From Hysterangium stoloniferum (lineage: Eukaryota > Basidiomycota > Agaricomycetes > Hysterangiales > Hysterangiaceae), in NCBI GenBank assembly GCA_015178975.1, contig WHVD01000012.1:992001-1056000 (forward strand): DNA of 64,000 bases, given 5' to 3'. Within the stretch, counting starts at the first letter, position 1; every line of letters begins with the position of its first letter. Positions 23,499 through 34,886 of the stretch are shown here, in pieces. The notes under the pieces were generated by a model that had not been told where the DNA came from, ran no database searches, and was given only the letters and a program-made list of their open reading frames with translations. The position numbers and the translations under genes are program-made.

Positions 23499-24318
23499 TC
23501 AAACACATTCATCATGCTCCTTTACTTCATTGGCCCATACTGCAAGTTCAGTTGAGGGAACTGGTTCGACAAGGAGGTTGCATTTGAGTGTTTTGTTGAG
23601 GTTTGCCTCAAGCTGAGTTTTTAAGGCAGCAGTGGACAATGTGAAGGATTTAGCAGAAGTGGTGAGTATAGCATTGAGATTCTCCATCTCTATCTTCCAA
23701 TCAATGAACCTGCAACTGCCTTAGGTGGCTGTGAGGATTTGTTCCCTGACAAGGTGTGCTCAATTTTTCTCGAGTGTGATAGATGCAAGCTCTTCTAAAT
23801 ATTTATCTAGGGTGAGACCATCAATACATGTTTGGTCACCTTAATACCAAGCCATCAGTTGTGGTTCCATCATTGCATCAGCCACATAGCTGACGATCTC
23901 TCTGGGCTTTTTGTCACCAAATTTCATGAAACGGCGGCATGCAATAGACCAGTTTTGGTGGACTAGAGGAGTATATTGGCCTGCAGTGAGCATTGGGCAT
24001 TCCTTCAGCTTGCTAACCTGGACTTCAGCTATGGGTTGAGTATCTTCCATTTGTGGCATTCTTGGTGTATTATTTCGTGGAGAGGGAGACTTAGGGAAGA
24101 GGTGTGAGGTATGTGTGTTTAGTTCTAGGTATTCGGTATCAGTATCGGTGTCAGTTTCTGACAATTCCGGTTCGTTTGGTCCAGTTGTTGTAGAAGGTGA
24201 GGTGGAGTGGGTGTCTGAAAAAGGGTCTATGAGGAGAGGAGGTAGCCCGAGTTGGTGTCTCCGTCTCGTTTCTGCCCGGGTGAATGGTGGTTTAGGTGTT
24301 GATGGTAGTCAAGACACA
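23499..24318 (-). pseudogene. gag: Gypsy C Gag
   Basis: The minus-strand frame is open from about 24318, with an Asp/Thr repeat (SETDTDTDTEYLEL) and then WSIACRRFMKFGDKKPREI in the part typical of a Gag core. After a stop at 23841 the frame continues in pieces to ENLNAILTTSAKSFTL near 23650. The start codon is unclear. Gag would assemble the particle. Frame breaks make it inactive. Confidence 0.65.
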
Positions 24319-24355
24319 GTGGTATGATGGGTTTTTGTCGATGTCAAAAAAAAAG

Positions 24356-24748
24356 TGAAAGGTTGTGGTGTCAACCTCACTCAGTGAATAACAGACAGGA
24401 CAAAGTTCTCGTCTTTTGTAGATGGTGGGTAGGAGTATGTACAGTGTAGTGTAGATCTTCTGAAGGGTTAATATATATGTGGTCAACAATAACGGTGGTT
24501 GCTTTTAATGTGTGAACAGAAAAGGGGTTAAAAGAACAATAATGGAATAGGAAACGAGGGGAAGACTCAGGGTAGCACAGTGAGTCAATGTATCTCAATT
24601 GGATCAGTAGGACAACAAGGGGATGATTGAAGCTGCGCAGTAGAGACAATGAATCTCAATCAGATCGGCAGCACAAAGGGGTGTGATCAATATGTGATGG
24701 TGAGGTGATTGTTGATGGGATCTGTGTGGTAAGACAGTCAGAATTACA
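24356..24748 (-). repeat. Gypsy C 5' LTR
   Basis: On the minus strand it reads TGTAATTCTGACTG to CACAACCTTTCA. It is flanked by ATTTT at 24749-24753. It pairs with 19089-19481, and a diverged relative is at 34516-34886. It lacks the CAGC-N6-GCTG U5 motif of the other LTR families here. Confidence 0.9.
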
Positions 24749-24988
24749 ATTTTCTGGTCTTAAGCACATATTTGGCTAGTACAGTTGTTTCACTGGATTC
24801 TTCACAGGACATTCCAGTATTGAGGATAATATGTTGGAATGGGAAAATACAATATCTATAAGTGTCAGACTGTTGGAAGTCCCAAGTTGGCATCAGTCAC
24901 TTGTTACTGTTATAAGTCCCAGGTTGGCATCAGAAGACTGATATACTATATATGTATATATAATCCATCATATAACACTAGACCACAA

Positions 24989-25071
24989 GGTCCAGTAGCT
25001 CAGTGGTTAAGAGCACCAACATATATGTATGTATAGCCAGGAGGTCCTTGGTTCAATCCCAGGCTGGGTCA
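24989..25071 (+). tRNA. tRNA-like sequence, probably pseudogene or SINE head
   Basis: Acceptor arms GGTCCAG and CTGGGTC pair with two G-T wobbles. The D arm has GCTC/GAGC. A perfect A box (TAGCTCAGTGG) and B box (GGTTCAATCC) are present, and the T arm pairs CTTGG with CCAGG. The anticodon region (25016-25046) is about 9 nt longer than usual and AT-rich, and its flanks CCAAC and CCAGG do not pair, so no anticodon can be assigned. An intron does not rescue pairing. It ends in AATTCTTTTC, a possible Pol III stop. Confidence 0.5.
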
Positions 25072-25079
25072 ATTCTTTT

Positions 25080-26740
25080 CTACACCTTTAATATTTCTAC
25101 TATGAAATATAGATTTAACATAATATTGTTTGATTAACCTTTGGAATGATGGCAGGCAAGAGGTGTATGTGGCAGGAATCATTGAAGGCACCTACTTTTA
25201 GTACTAAACGGAAGCCAAGATCATTAATGGTTGATGTCAAGATAACGAACAAACATGTTGCAGCTACGATGGTCATACCTGTCCTTAACCGCAATCTTAG
25301 AGCATGTACACAGACTACACTCGTGGCTTTCTGCACAAAGTTGGACATATCCACACAAAGACAATATTGGCCTTGAAACTTCGAGCCAAGTCACGGCAAC
25401 CCAACGGCAAGATATAACGGTGCGTATTTCTTAGCCGCGTGTGTTGAAAGAGAATGCAGTAAAGAGGATACCATAGTGATAGGGAACGGGTTGACTGAGA
25501 AAAGATCAGCTGGCACTAGAGTCACCGAGGCATGCAAGCTAGCTCTTGAGTTCATTTTGCTGAGTGACCACTCTATTCAGCTAACATTTAGAACGGCGGA
25601 GCCACAACTGCCCTGACACACTTCTTGGTGTTCAACAAGTGCACCGTACCATTCACACCTGCGCGATGTCACACTCAGTTGTGATAGATACTCGCTAAGA
25701 CGTCTACTGTCCCCACTGCACTGAGGCCGCCGGAACAGATGTCAATGGGGCAGGTAAAAGGTTGCATTGGAGTCAAACGAAAGGAGGTAGAGGGAACGTG
25801 GCTGTCACAGCGTGGTCTCGAGGTGTAGTTTCCATTGTTCTCTTAATCTGGCTTTCAAGCTCTGCATATGGAAATATTGCTTTAAAGCATCTAGTTCGAT
25901 GGGAACAGGTCACAGTAACTGAGGCAATTGGAGATACCAGCTAATTGTACACTACATTCTCCAGATATGTTGAAACACTGCATCTAGGTGAGCCAGTGTT
26001 AATTTAAAATTGTATGGTCAGACAATTTGACGCACAGTTGTATATATAACCTAAGTAACAATAAGTAAGCTATTACTGTAAAGTAACAAAGATATGCCTA
26101 CCTCTCAGTGAGTGATAAACCTTCACTGAGACGCTATGTGGTCGGTCTCCATTTCATATAGTTCAGCGACGACCAGTAAACTATACAGTCGGTGCGTTCT
26201 AACGGCAAACTGCAGGTCCTCTTGCTGTCTATGTCACTGGGGATATAGGAGAGAAACATTTTTGAAGGGGGTAAGGATCGAATTGGCTCATTCACCCGCC
26301 ATTATAATTCTCCATGAGATAGAGTTACTTTAATAATGTTGTAATAGACTCAATCTGGCCTTTCAAATCTTCACCTCAACCCAATTACAGTGACTGGTTA
26401 ACATCCTCCCAACCTACAGTAGACTGGGATTTAGGAACAACACCACCTCATTTCAGCCACCATGCACATTTGCGAGAGATCCCTCATGTCTCCTTGAACG
26501 CAGGCAACATAACTTGCAGCTATCGATTGGTTGCAATCAGTAGACATCATACTTTACACAAGGACTGTCCAGTGAATCGCGCTTTACGGCGAGTCAGTAA
26601 TATTTCAAAGGGAGTACTCTATAGGGGAAAAGGGGATAGCGTCTATAGTGATTGTCATTCATGATTCATTTCACAGCATGTAGCAGAGGAACATCCGGAG
26701 ATGGAATTCCAAACCGCTAGCTCTGCTAGGCGTGATAACC
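25080..26740. other. Host-like sequence without an assignable gene
   Basis: Mixed composition with scattered open frames on both strands (25115-25376, 25762-25944, 26136-26333). I see no recognisable motifs and no element ends. It probably includes the 3' flank of the host gene that ends at 26741 and decayed host sequence. Confidence 0.4.
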
Positions 26741-28637
26741 ACCCTAGCTGGATTGCACAGCCTCACCAGGCCAATCATATGCCTTTAATACCGATATGCA
26801 ATACGAATTGTGTGATCTCGATGAACCAGTGAATGGAATGGCGATTAGGCATAGAAGGGAGTGAGCGTGGTGAAGGAATTTGTCATAGGACTCTACTGCG
26901 AGTGGGCCGCAGATTGAGTGCGACATTGCGTCACAATGCACAAGTGCATGAACGAGAATGCGGACGGTATTGGCAGTTCGTACTGTGACACAAGATGATT
27001 CAGGGTCCGCAGATCGAGCGATAAGCTGCAGAGTAGTCTCGATTATCCTCAGACTAGGCCACAGATATAATTCTAGGGTTTCCAGCGTTGGAATGATGCT
27101 GATAGGACCGAACTGTGCGTAAATCGAAGACTCTGCTGGAGCGGGGGAATCTAGTGAACTCACCTCACGATGATATCCATGACCGAAGAGATCACATTTA
27201 GCTTGTCAATATGATCCGTGAGCAATATTCTGTCGGTAAAGAAATCATTGAGCTCCCCGATGCTCTGATGCATAAACATGCTTGTCGCCCAATGACCATG
27301 AAGTCTGAATAATGCGATATCTTCCCTTATATCGCCTACCATGGCATGCAATATATTTCCAGAAATTGTTCTAAACCAAGGTTCCTGATGCACGCAATAT
27401 TTAAAAAAACGTACCCTGAGACGAGGGTATCTCTGATGTCTATATCCCAGTCGGTTGTGATGGCTATGTCAGCAATGCAGCATGATTTAAAGATATGATG
27501 GGGCGACACACGATTGTAACCAGAATTCAAAGTAGCCTTTGAGGGCAGTGAGTTCCTCACCAGACAGCTGACGCATGCAGCATACGGTTGCTACAAGATC
27601 CAGAAAGTCAATTGTGAGTTGGGAATCCCAATTATCAGAGCAAGACAAATAGCGGGCGATGTTTATGATGAATACAGATGCAAGCTGGTCGAAATTGGTG
27701 TGCAATTGTGATCTGATTAAATAATTATAGAGGCACGACGTAATTTCAGTTGTCTTGTCTTGATCCCCCAAAGGAGCTCCAGGGCAACGTAGAAAGGCGT
27801 TGACCAACACTTCCATACCCCTGGCACCCTCGTTGCCCAGGCGTAAATCCGTGTTATACGAACTGTAATCCCGCAAAACCCTCTTTGCTCGTTCTCGAAT
27901 TTCAAGGGGGTATGTGGGTCTACAAAGAAAGGGAAATAGTAGTTCGAGTGTATTTCAGTGATCTGATTCCTACCTCACTAAATCAATGCTCTCCTGAATT
28001 ACTTTCCCCATTCTTGGGAGAGTTAAATACTTGCGTCGTAGTCTATTAAACGGCTTGTCTGGATCAATCATTCCTGAGTACAACGTCAGTTTTGCCATTA
28101 ATATACTTTTCGTTGCGTTGTTGAGGAGCTTCGCCGCAACCATGTCCCAGCAGAGTGCTAAGTGCTCCCCGGGTGCAAACCCAATACTTGAAGATGTCGA
28201 AAATTCTGGTGGGTTCACTTCCCAGTTCACGCCATGGCTGCCATATGGGTTGATAATGGAGATAGTGTCGGTGACCCTCCTTTGCAGCCGTATAATAGTC
28301 GGTGGGTCGTGGTAGGTCGTTTCTCCTTGACACTGAAAGGTCCGGGTGTTATCCTGCATCCACTATATTTAAATTCTTAAATACACACCAACTCGTCGAT
28401 CCAAACCTCTAGATGATTTGCAGACAGTGGAATATGCTGATCGTCGTTGGGGGCTCGATAACATAAATCATGGGCAGCATCCTTACATTTCCACCGTTGC
28501 TGAAGCTTTTCTCGAAATATTTCCCTCATTCCCGCAATGACCTGAGTACGTTGTTCTGAGGTCATGACTGGGGAAACCAATGGGGGTTGTTCCTCGACGT
28601 CTTCGACAGAAGCTGCCTCGGTGGGTAGCTCATTCAT
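26741..28637 (-). CDS. Unrecognised spliced host gene
   Basis: Start ATG at 28637 (MNELPTEAASVEDVEEQPP, an acidic N-terminus). Exon-like frames follow on the minus strand: to about 28480; 28359-27974 (NWEVNPPEF, then GEHLALCWDMVAAKLL); 27919 to about 27515 (IRERAKRVLRDYSSYN, a Leu-rich helical segment); 27463 to about 27415; about 27380-27160 (GNILHAMVGDIREDIALF); and to the stop near 26744. One clear intron is 27973-27920 (GTAGGA...TTGTAG, 54 bp) and another is about 27508-27464. The predicted product is about 500 residues, mostly helical, without membrane segments. I do not recognise a family. Its 5' part is duplicated at 2240-3640. Confidence 0.55.
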
Positions 28638-29770
28638 CTCGTAGTTGCCCGCACTCGGTTTGTTGGATGTAGCGATTGGTGTATCGGCGGCGTTGTTCTC
28701 ATAGCAGGTGAGTATAAGTATTGCGTATTTATGGTAGAGTACGTTAGATTCCCAGGCAGAGCATTGGGACTTCGCTTGTGCGAGAATTACAGTTTTCGAT
28801 CTTTCTCGGTCGCTTCAATCTCGTTGCCATATCCGGCAAACTGTGCGGTTCACTTCCAAGTTGTACCCTTCTCTTTCAAATCCTGTGTTTCATCAACTCA
28901 ATCAATATTGGCAACGAGGAGAAACGCCTAGTTTTTTTTCCCTTTTCCTTTCAAACGAGGCTCATTCATCTACGGTGATTCATGTAAGTAGGCTTCAGGA
29001 TACTCGTAAGTTGCCCCAATGATTTCTTCCACTTCTTGAAATCGTCTGCCGCCAAAAGCGCACATGACCGTTGACAATTGTTTTAAGTTATCACATGACC
29101 GTTGACAATTGTTTTAAGTTATCACATGACCGTTGTTGACAATTGTTTTAAGTTATCCCCAAGAGTTCTCGAGCGCTAGAGCTCAGGGCCCCATTCTATT
29201 TTTCGAGAAGTGGTGACATCACCATGGGAATATATGAGTGGATTGGATAGTGAGCTGTGCGGCTGCTATGGTGCAGGACACCTAGTCCTTTGTATTTTTC
29301 ACAAACATTGTATTTTCCACAAATTTTAAGGGGAAATATTAAAATTGCGGGAATTCTTGTAGCTAGCTATAAGGGAAGCTTCATCACAATGCTTTTTGAG
29401 AACCCCGGTGTCGCTACCATAGAAAGAAATGGAGGCCACCACATGTCACACTGCTAAGTTTCATATTCGCAATTTTAAAACACCCTTAATATTCGTGGAA
29501 AATACCAAGTTTGTGGAAATAACAAGGTTTTCTTAACAATATTCAACGGTTTTTATTTTATTTTATTTTTCAGTTTATTTTGAAATTGTATGAGATTTTA
29601 TGTATGTAATTAGGTTTCTCTGAGCACTTTCCAAATTGAACTACCTGAATTTTTTGGAGGTGCTCTCAATGCAAGAATAACTAGTGTGGACCATTGAAGG
29701 ATCCCCATCTGTCCTAATGTTAGGTGTCGTTAGGTGTCTCATACAGAAGAATTCTTTAAATTTCCGAACC
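28250..29770. repeat. Segmental duplication, copy 2 (partner 2240-3640)
   Basis: Contains the 5' coding part, promoter and upstream region of the host gene at 28637. The shared blocks and their order match 2240-3640. This copy is attached to the full-length gene, so it is likely the parent. Confidence 0.65.
29061..29156. repeat. 31-bp tandem triplication
   Basis: CACATGACCGTTGACAATTG followed by TTTTAAGTTAT is repeated at 29061, 29092 and 29123, the last with a GTT insertion. Copy 1 of the segmental duplication has one diverged unit (near 2903), so the expansion arose in this copy or contracted in the other. It lies upstream of the host gene start. Confidence 0.9.
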
Positions 29771-29779
29771 ATTTTCATG

Positions 29780-30110
29780 AATGTGAACATTTTTGGCCAC
29801 AACTGTTATACTTTCCAGGTGTTCTAATGAAAATGGCAAGGTTGAGAATTTAAGTCTTGGTGATGTGTGTGTCCATGTATAAATGTCTGCGAGTTGGAAT
29901 ATTGAGATTGGTGGATTTGAGAGGTAGTAGGGTGGGTGGATGATGAGATGGGGGGTATTATGAATGAATAAAGGAAAAAGCATGAGATTTGGATATCATC
30001 ATGGTGAGAAGAGATGATCATTTTAATCTTCAGAGGAACTGCATATAGGTCATTAGAATCCATAGGGTAACTTGCATCCTCTCAAAAGGGCTGGTGCATT
30101 CCAGAGGTCA
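29780..30110. other. No supportable gene
   Basis: AT-rich junction sequence between the segmental duplication and gypsy fragments. Only short frames without motifs. Confidence 0.4.
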
Positions 30111-30119
30111 GTGCTGTTT

Positions 30120-30570
30120 AACCATGAATCTTCCTCTGGTCCATAACCTTTCCATCAGACTTGGAAGAATAGTTGATTCTGCTGTTTTCAGTGCCCTACA
30201 ATTGCTTCAACCTCATATTCCTCTTCATCATGGCTCAGCTCTATGGGATTCTCGAGTCTGTGTCTTTGCCCAAATTTGGAGGGAGAGAAATGATACTTCT
30301 TGAGATGTTCTCGATTGATAACCAGATGCATTTGATATTCAGGAAGAATCCTAAGTCAAAATACTTGGGGATTGATTTGTTCTAAAACCATGAATGGTCC
30401 AATTTGTCTTTGCACAAGGTTTCTTCTGCTTCCTTTGACTTCTACTAGTTCCAAGGAATGCAAATCTATTTGGTCTGGTCATTTGGGATGCAGATCTGAC
30501 TTTTCCAGTCTGAATCATGAAAATATAGTATCCCACCCTTGCCAACAAAATACTAAGATTCAGACAGGGA
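30120..30570 (-). pseudogene. Gypsy integrase C-terminal fragment
   Basis: On the minus strand it reads LVEVKGSRRNLVQRQIGPF, then LRILPEYQMHLVINREHLKKYHFSP, matching the 5030-5260 segment of the first pol relic. It carries stops and has neither catalytic region nor LTR attached. Evidently a broken copy of the same family. Confidence 0.7.
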
Positions 30571-30880
30571 TTTTGAATCGGGAACATAATAAGTGAACAA
30601 ATGAAGGCTTGTCAACAGATGAGTTACCAAATACAGAACAAGGATTAAGGTGCAGAATGTCCAGGAACTAAGTGAGGGTCCAAAGGTGGGGATTATATGA
30701 GAAGATTGAAATATCTGGGGAATGGATCATAACATTACCCCCTATTAAGGCCAAAGTCCCATAGAGGCTTATTAGGTACATGTCAAAAGATCATATGTCT
30801 GGAGGTGGATAGTTCAAGGGATCCAGGGTATAAAAGTTTCAAAAAAATACAAATTGTCATCTTATTTCTTTTTTAATCAT
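30570..30880. repeat. LTR-like fragment
   Basis: Shares AACAAATGA...TTGTCAACAGA...TTACCAAAT...AACAAGG and ATTGAAATATCTGGGGAA with the LTRs ending at 40075 and 50848. It is a diverged piece of that LTR family; ends not defined. Confidence 0.5.
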
Positions 30881-30889
30881 GATGTCTAC

Positions 30890-31045
30890 TATGTTGAATG
30901 TCAACCAACAGCAAGTTCCTAGTTCTGAGGCCAATATCCAAGAAGTTTCTCTGTCAGTACCTTTGTAGGCTGCCCATCTGACTAAGTAACAAATATGATG
31001 GTGGTTGTTGATCCTAGAGTCCAATATTTCAGAAAGTTCAAATTT
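30890..31045 (-). pseudogene. Chromodomain fragment, opposite in strand to Gypsy D
   Basis: Minus-strand translation gives GPKFELSEILDSRINNHHH and CYLVRWAAYKGTDRETSW, a chromodomain of the same type as in Gypsy A and D. It abuts the plus-strand leader of Gypsy D gag near 31040, so two elements are joined head to head without LTRs between them. Confidence 0.75.
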
Positions 31046-32430
31046 GGGTCCAAATGCAAAGCTACTGAAGGACCATCTCAACTTCAATCCCCCTTGCAAC
31101 TCTACACCACCCAGCCTGACACTCCAGCTCAGCCCATTGCATCAGGTTTGGAAAGCTGTTTCATAGAGATTCCCAATATTCCTGACATACATAATGAGGA
31201 AAACCCAGATTCTCCCATCAAACACCCAGAACAACCTACTGAAGATCCAACCATACTACTCTTCAAGGGAGTGAGACTCCCTACACTGTGATTTGGTAAT
31301 AGTTAGTTGTTCTACTGTTGTCCACATCCCATTGTTCATATTATGTACATGTGGATTTGAATACAGTTGTGGTTTTATTCCCCATCACTCAGTTTAGTGT
31401 CTGTCTGTGCCTGCAGCAGATACTAGTCTTACAAAGTCCCTTGGAAATTTCTTGGAATATCTGAAAGCAGCCAATGCCAACCTCAAAGACAGAGAACCAT
31501 TTTGTACAAATGTCAAGGAACCCAAACCATTTTCTGGCAAAGATTCAAAGAAATTGAAGAATTTGCTCTTTCAATGCCATTTTAGTTTCCATGACAGACC
31601 TTCTGTATTCAAAACTGACAGCTGAAAAGTCAACTTTATGCTCTCTCATCTCAAAGATTCCACACAAGGTTGGCTCAAACCTGGACTCTCCAGATTATCT
31701 GATGAGACACCCCCTTGGCTTGATGATTGGGACACATTTGTTGGATAACTGGAAACTAACTTTGGACCTTACAATCAATCTGGCAATGCAAAAAACAAAC
31801 TTATGGCACTCAAGATGAAGGACAAACAATGACTTTCCAAATAACTCATCAAATTCAACACTCTCACTGCATGCTGTGGATGGGATGCTTCTGCCCTCAG
31901 ACACCATTTTTATATGGGTCTTCTGTCTTGCCTCAAAGACAATATCTGCAAAGAAGGAAAGCTGAACACTCTCCAACTCATCCATATGAAAGCTCAGAAA
32001 TGTGATGCCCAATATTGGGAACATGGTGTGGAAGTTTCCTGAGAAAATATGATGGAATGCACTCAAAGCAACAAGGTGTTAAGTAGCAAGTTGTCTGGCA
32101 ATAACCCTGGCAATAACTCTGGCAACTCTGGCAATAATCATACCAGCAAATCAAATTCTGATTGGAAGAACAACAAGAAGTCTGCAAATAGTGATAAGGG
32201 CAAACAGTCGATTTCCAAAAAACCTGACATATCTCATTTGTTGGGTACTCACACCCAAGCAGAAATCATGATGCATAGAAAATGACCTCTGCCTATTCTG
32301 CAGAAAAGGTGGACATAAGGTTTCTGAATACACTGTCAAGGTGAACTCTTCCAAGGATTGTGTAGCAACTACCTCCACAGCAACTACATCAAAGGAGGAA
32401 CCCACCATGGAGTTGAAAAATGAGTAACCA
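31045..32430 (+). pseudogene. gag: Gypsy D Gag
   Basis: Plus-strand pieces are parallel to the Gypsy B gag: LYTTQPDTPAQPIASG with an acidic stretch, then VKEPKPFSGKDSKKLKNLLF, the FHDRPSVFKTDS block ending in a TGA, then LKDNICKEGKLNTLQL. A Ser/Asn-rich low-complexity segment at 32080-32170 (SGNNPGNNSGNSGNN) follows, and then the remains of a Cys/His zinc-knuckle segment near 32290. Broken by several stops and frame changes. Confidence 0.7.
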
Positions 32431-32689
32431 ACCCTCCAGATTCTGCATGGACAGAGAGTTGCATTGACTCCTTCCATATTTCTGAGATTATTCATCTCAA
32501 CACTTCCACTCTTTCCAATCCTGACTCATTATTTGTAAAACTTAATTCTGACCTTCTGTAAGCCTGGTGACTTACAACATACTGATTACGTTATCACAGA
32601 TGTGCATAGTAGTTTTTTCATAATCGTTTTACTTACTGTCATCATTGTGTATCGTACTCGCCGTTCTCGAGGAATACAGTTTGGTCCTA

Positions 32690-33505
32690 TCAACGTCTGG
32701 ACCGATGCCAATGTAAGGCTGCATTAGACAGCAGCCTTTCACCTTCTTGGAAATTCAGTGTTCTGAGCTTTATAGGTTCCAGCTCCACACACTGTTTTGT
32801 ATATACAACTTTTTCCCTAAACCATAATCTGAAACTCTGATCTGTACCTGCAATTTCCTTGCATTTATTTGACAGCACCAGCAATACAGCTATTACTGAC
32901 ATGCCCATCCAGTTTCTGTGTGGAACATTTCAGATGGTTACATTTTTTGTAACACAGTTGGAATCTAACTGTTTGGTCATTCTAGGATACAACTAGCTCA
33001 CCTGACACAATCAATTGATTGACTGGGTATTGGGTAGTATAACTTTCCAGATTCCTGACACTTCCATTCCTCCTGCAGTGTCTATTCTGGCCAGAGCCTC
33101 TTCAATCTCAATGGCAATTCTGGCTCCTCCAAAATCCTCTGAGCCTCCAAATATTTCCCTCATCAATGCTGTGACATTTGTTCAGGTGAGTAAATTGGAC
33201 AGCTCTCAGAGTTTTTTGATCAGTCTACAAACTGCTGAAGCATCTGGACATTTTGCAACTCCAGAATTATCCAAGCTAAATACTTATCTGGAAGGAGTTC
33301 CTAAAAAATATCACAATTTTGTGGACATTTTCAGTAAGCAGAAAGCTGACCAGCTTGCAACTCATAGGCCTTATGACTTAAAAATCAATATTGAGCCTGG
33401 TTCAAACCCTCCCTTAGGACCTACATATGTACCCATCGTCCCAATCAGAACTTTCCTCTATCAAAGAGTTCCTGGACAAACATCTGTCAATAGGTTTTAT
33501 CTGGC
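32690..33505 (+). pseudogene. pol: Gypsy D protease and start of RT
   Basis: The aspartic-protease region is recognisable by SSSTHCFVYTTF (32778) and VILGYN, followed by the linker LIDWVLGSITFQIPDTS. RT begins with YHNFVDIFSKQKADQLATHR and IEPGSNPPLGPTY, then interrupts at FIW (33505), where a solo LTR is inserted. The catalytic Asp of the protease is not clearly preserved. Confidence 0.75.
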
Positions 33506-33956
33506 TGTTAGGACCAGGAAGCCCACCAGGACCTGGAACTCACCCTATAAGTATTTGACTCTCTATACCATACAAACTAATCACCAGACTCCACCCAGAC
33601 ATCCAGGACCCCTTGTTCCCAATCTGTCTTTGCCTGTTTGACATCTGGTTTATTGTGTTATTGTACTCTTGTTATGTCTTTTTGTATGTCTGATTTAGTA
33701 GTACAATAATCTACTAGTCTATATAGCCAAGTAGTTATTTGTACATACAATCTGATCAGAATATCAACTTAGTTTCTACTTGTTTTTGTCCCTTGATATT
33801 CTCGGAACCAAAGGGTTTCCCATCCACTCCTGTCTGAAATTGGACAACATGATCTGCAAAGGCACAGCACATAAGCTGAAGCCAAGTCCTTTCCCAGAAC
33901 TCCTGTGGGTTTCCCCTGGAGATCCACCCATGAGCCCCACACTTACTGTACAAACA
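33506..33956 (+). repeat. Solo LTR (451 bp) inside Gypsy D RT, TSD CTGGC
   Basis: Starts TGTTAGGACCAGG and ends ACTGTACAAACA. The TSD CTGGC is at 33501-33505 and 33957-33961. Removing it restores FIWPSKSPF...LFVKKKDGSL, the RT palm. TATA-like TATATAG at 33720-33726; U5 motif at 33857-33889. The family is shared with 52166-52658. Confidence 0.9.
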
Positions 33957-34515
33957 CTGGCCCTCCAAGTCTCCTTTCAGAGTGCCCATTCTTTTTGTCA
34001 AAAAGAAGGATGGATCCCTTGGCCTCTGCTTTGATTTCTGAGGCTTAAATTCCATAACATGGAAAGACAAATATCTGCTCCTGCTCATCACAGATTTACC
34101 TGATGATCCACAAAAAGCCTGAATTTATACCAAAATAGACCTTAAACATGCCTATCACTTGGTCTGAATTGCTGAAGGTGATGAGTGGAAGACTGTTTTT
34201 CATACCCACTATGGATCCTGCTGCATTTCAATGTTTTGGGAAAAAATGTTCCTTCAACATGGATTCTATTGAATACTTAGGTTTTATTATATGTAGGACA
34301 TGACAGCCTACACACGGATGAAGCCAAAGTTCAAGTTGTCCATCATTGGCCCAAACCCTGGAAAGTCAAGGATATTCAATCTTTCCTAGGATTTGCAAAT
34401 TTCTACCATTGATTTATTTAGAACTTTTCAGATATTACAATACCTCTCACTCATTTTACTCACAAAACAACTCCATGGGTTTTTGATGACAAATGACATT
34501 CTGCTTTTCAAACCT
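33957..34515 (+). pseudogene. pol: Gypsy D RT palm/thumb with the catalytic region deleted
   Basis: Continues with KKKDGSLGLCFDF, NSITWKDKYLL and IDLKHAYHLV. It then jumps from HTHYG to PAAFQCF and again to KKCSFNMDSIEYLGFII. The two deletions remove the segment that should carry the YxDD catalytic motif. The thumb (WPKPWKVKDIQSF equivalent) is at 34350-34400. Confidence 0.75.
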
Positions 34516-34886
34516 TGAAGGTATCAGCCTCACTCACTCAGTAACAGACAGGACAAGCAAGAGTATCATGTTTTGTGTGGTACTTCTCTACTTTTACAGA
34601 TGTATGTGGTGCAGCTATTATATAGAATGTGGAATCATTGCATGATCATAACAACAGAGATAGAAACAGGAATGAGGGGTCTGGAATTGTGTAGTCAAGA
34701 TGAGAAAATGAAACAGGATCTTGATCTGGTTCAACCAGGAGGACAACCATTAGGGGAGTGAGCCCATGATTGATTCCAATAGTGGGTTGGCACTCGATCA
34801 GGGGAATAGTGGAAAGGCAGCCAGGGGACACCAGTGGTCAGAGCTACGGCTCTGTATGTATGTGTGGTAAGGTGGCCAGGATTACA
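34516..34886 (-). repeat. Solo LTR of the Gypsy C type inside Gypsy D RNase H
   Basis: Aligned by eye with the Gypsy C LTR (CCTCACTCA...AACAGACAGGACAA, and GGTAAG...CCAGGATTACA at the other end). It splits the frame FQTLK / GAFTSAPILSHW. Flanks share AAGG, and deleting the insert restores the reading frame. The exact TSD is uncertain. Confidence 0.75.

Larger units (their letters stand above)
19089..24748 (-). mobile_element. Gypsy C: near-complete chromodomain Ty3/gypsy retrotransposon
   Basis: A 5660-bp element on the minus strand with two 393-bp LTRs and a perfect 5-bp TSD ATTTT (19084-19088 and 24749-24753). The internal order on the minus strand is Gag, protease, RT, RNase H, integrase, chromodomain, then a polypurine tract (AGAAGGGGGAGGGG, complement of 19482-19495) abutting the 3' LTR. 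The two LTRs differ at about 14 of 393 sites by hand count, almost all transitions. A handful of stops and frameshifts inactivate it. Confidence 0.9.

Noticed and set aside
24839..25036. Open frame ending GPVAQWLRAPTYMYV
   Set aside because: This is the translation of the tRNA-like sequence at 24989; such peptides are common annotation artefacts.
24989..25071. Functional tRNA with a named anticodon
   Set aside because: The anticodon stem cannot be paired, even allowing an intron of about 9 nt.
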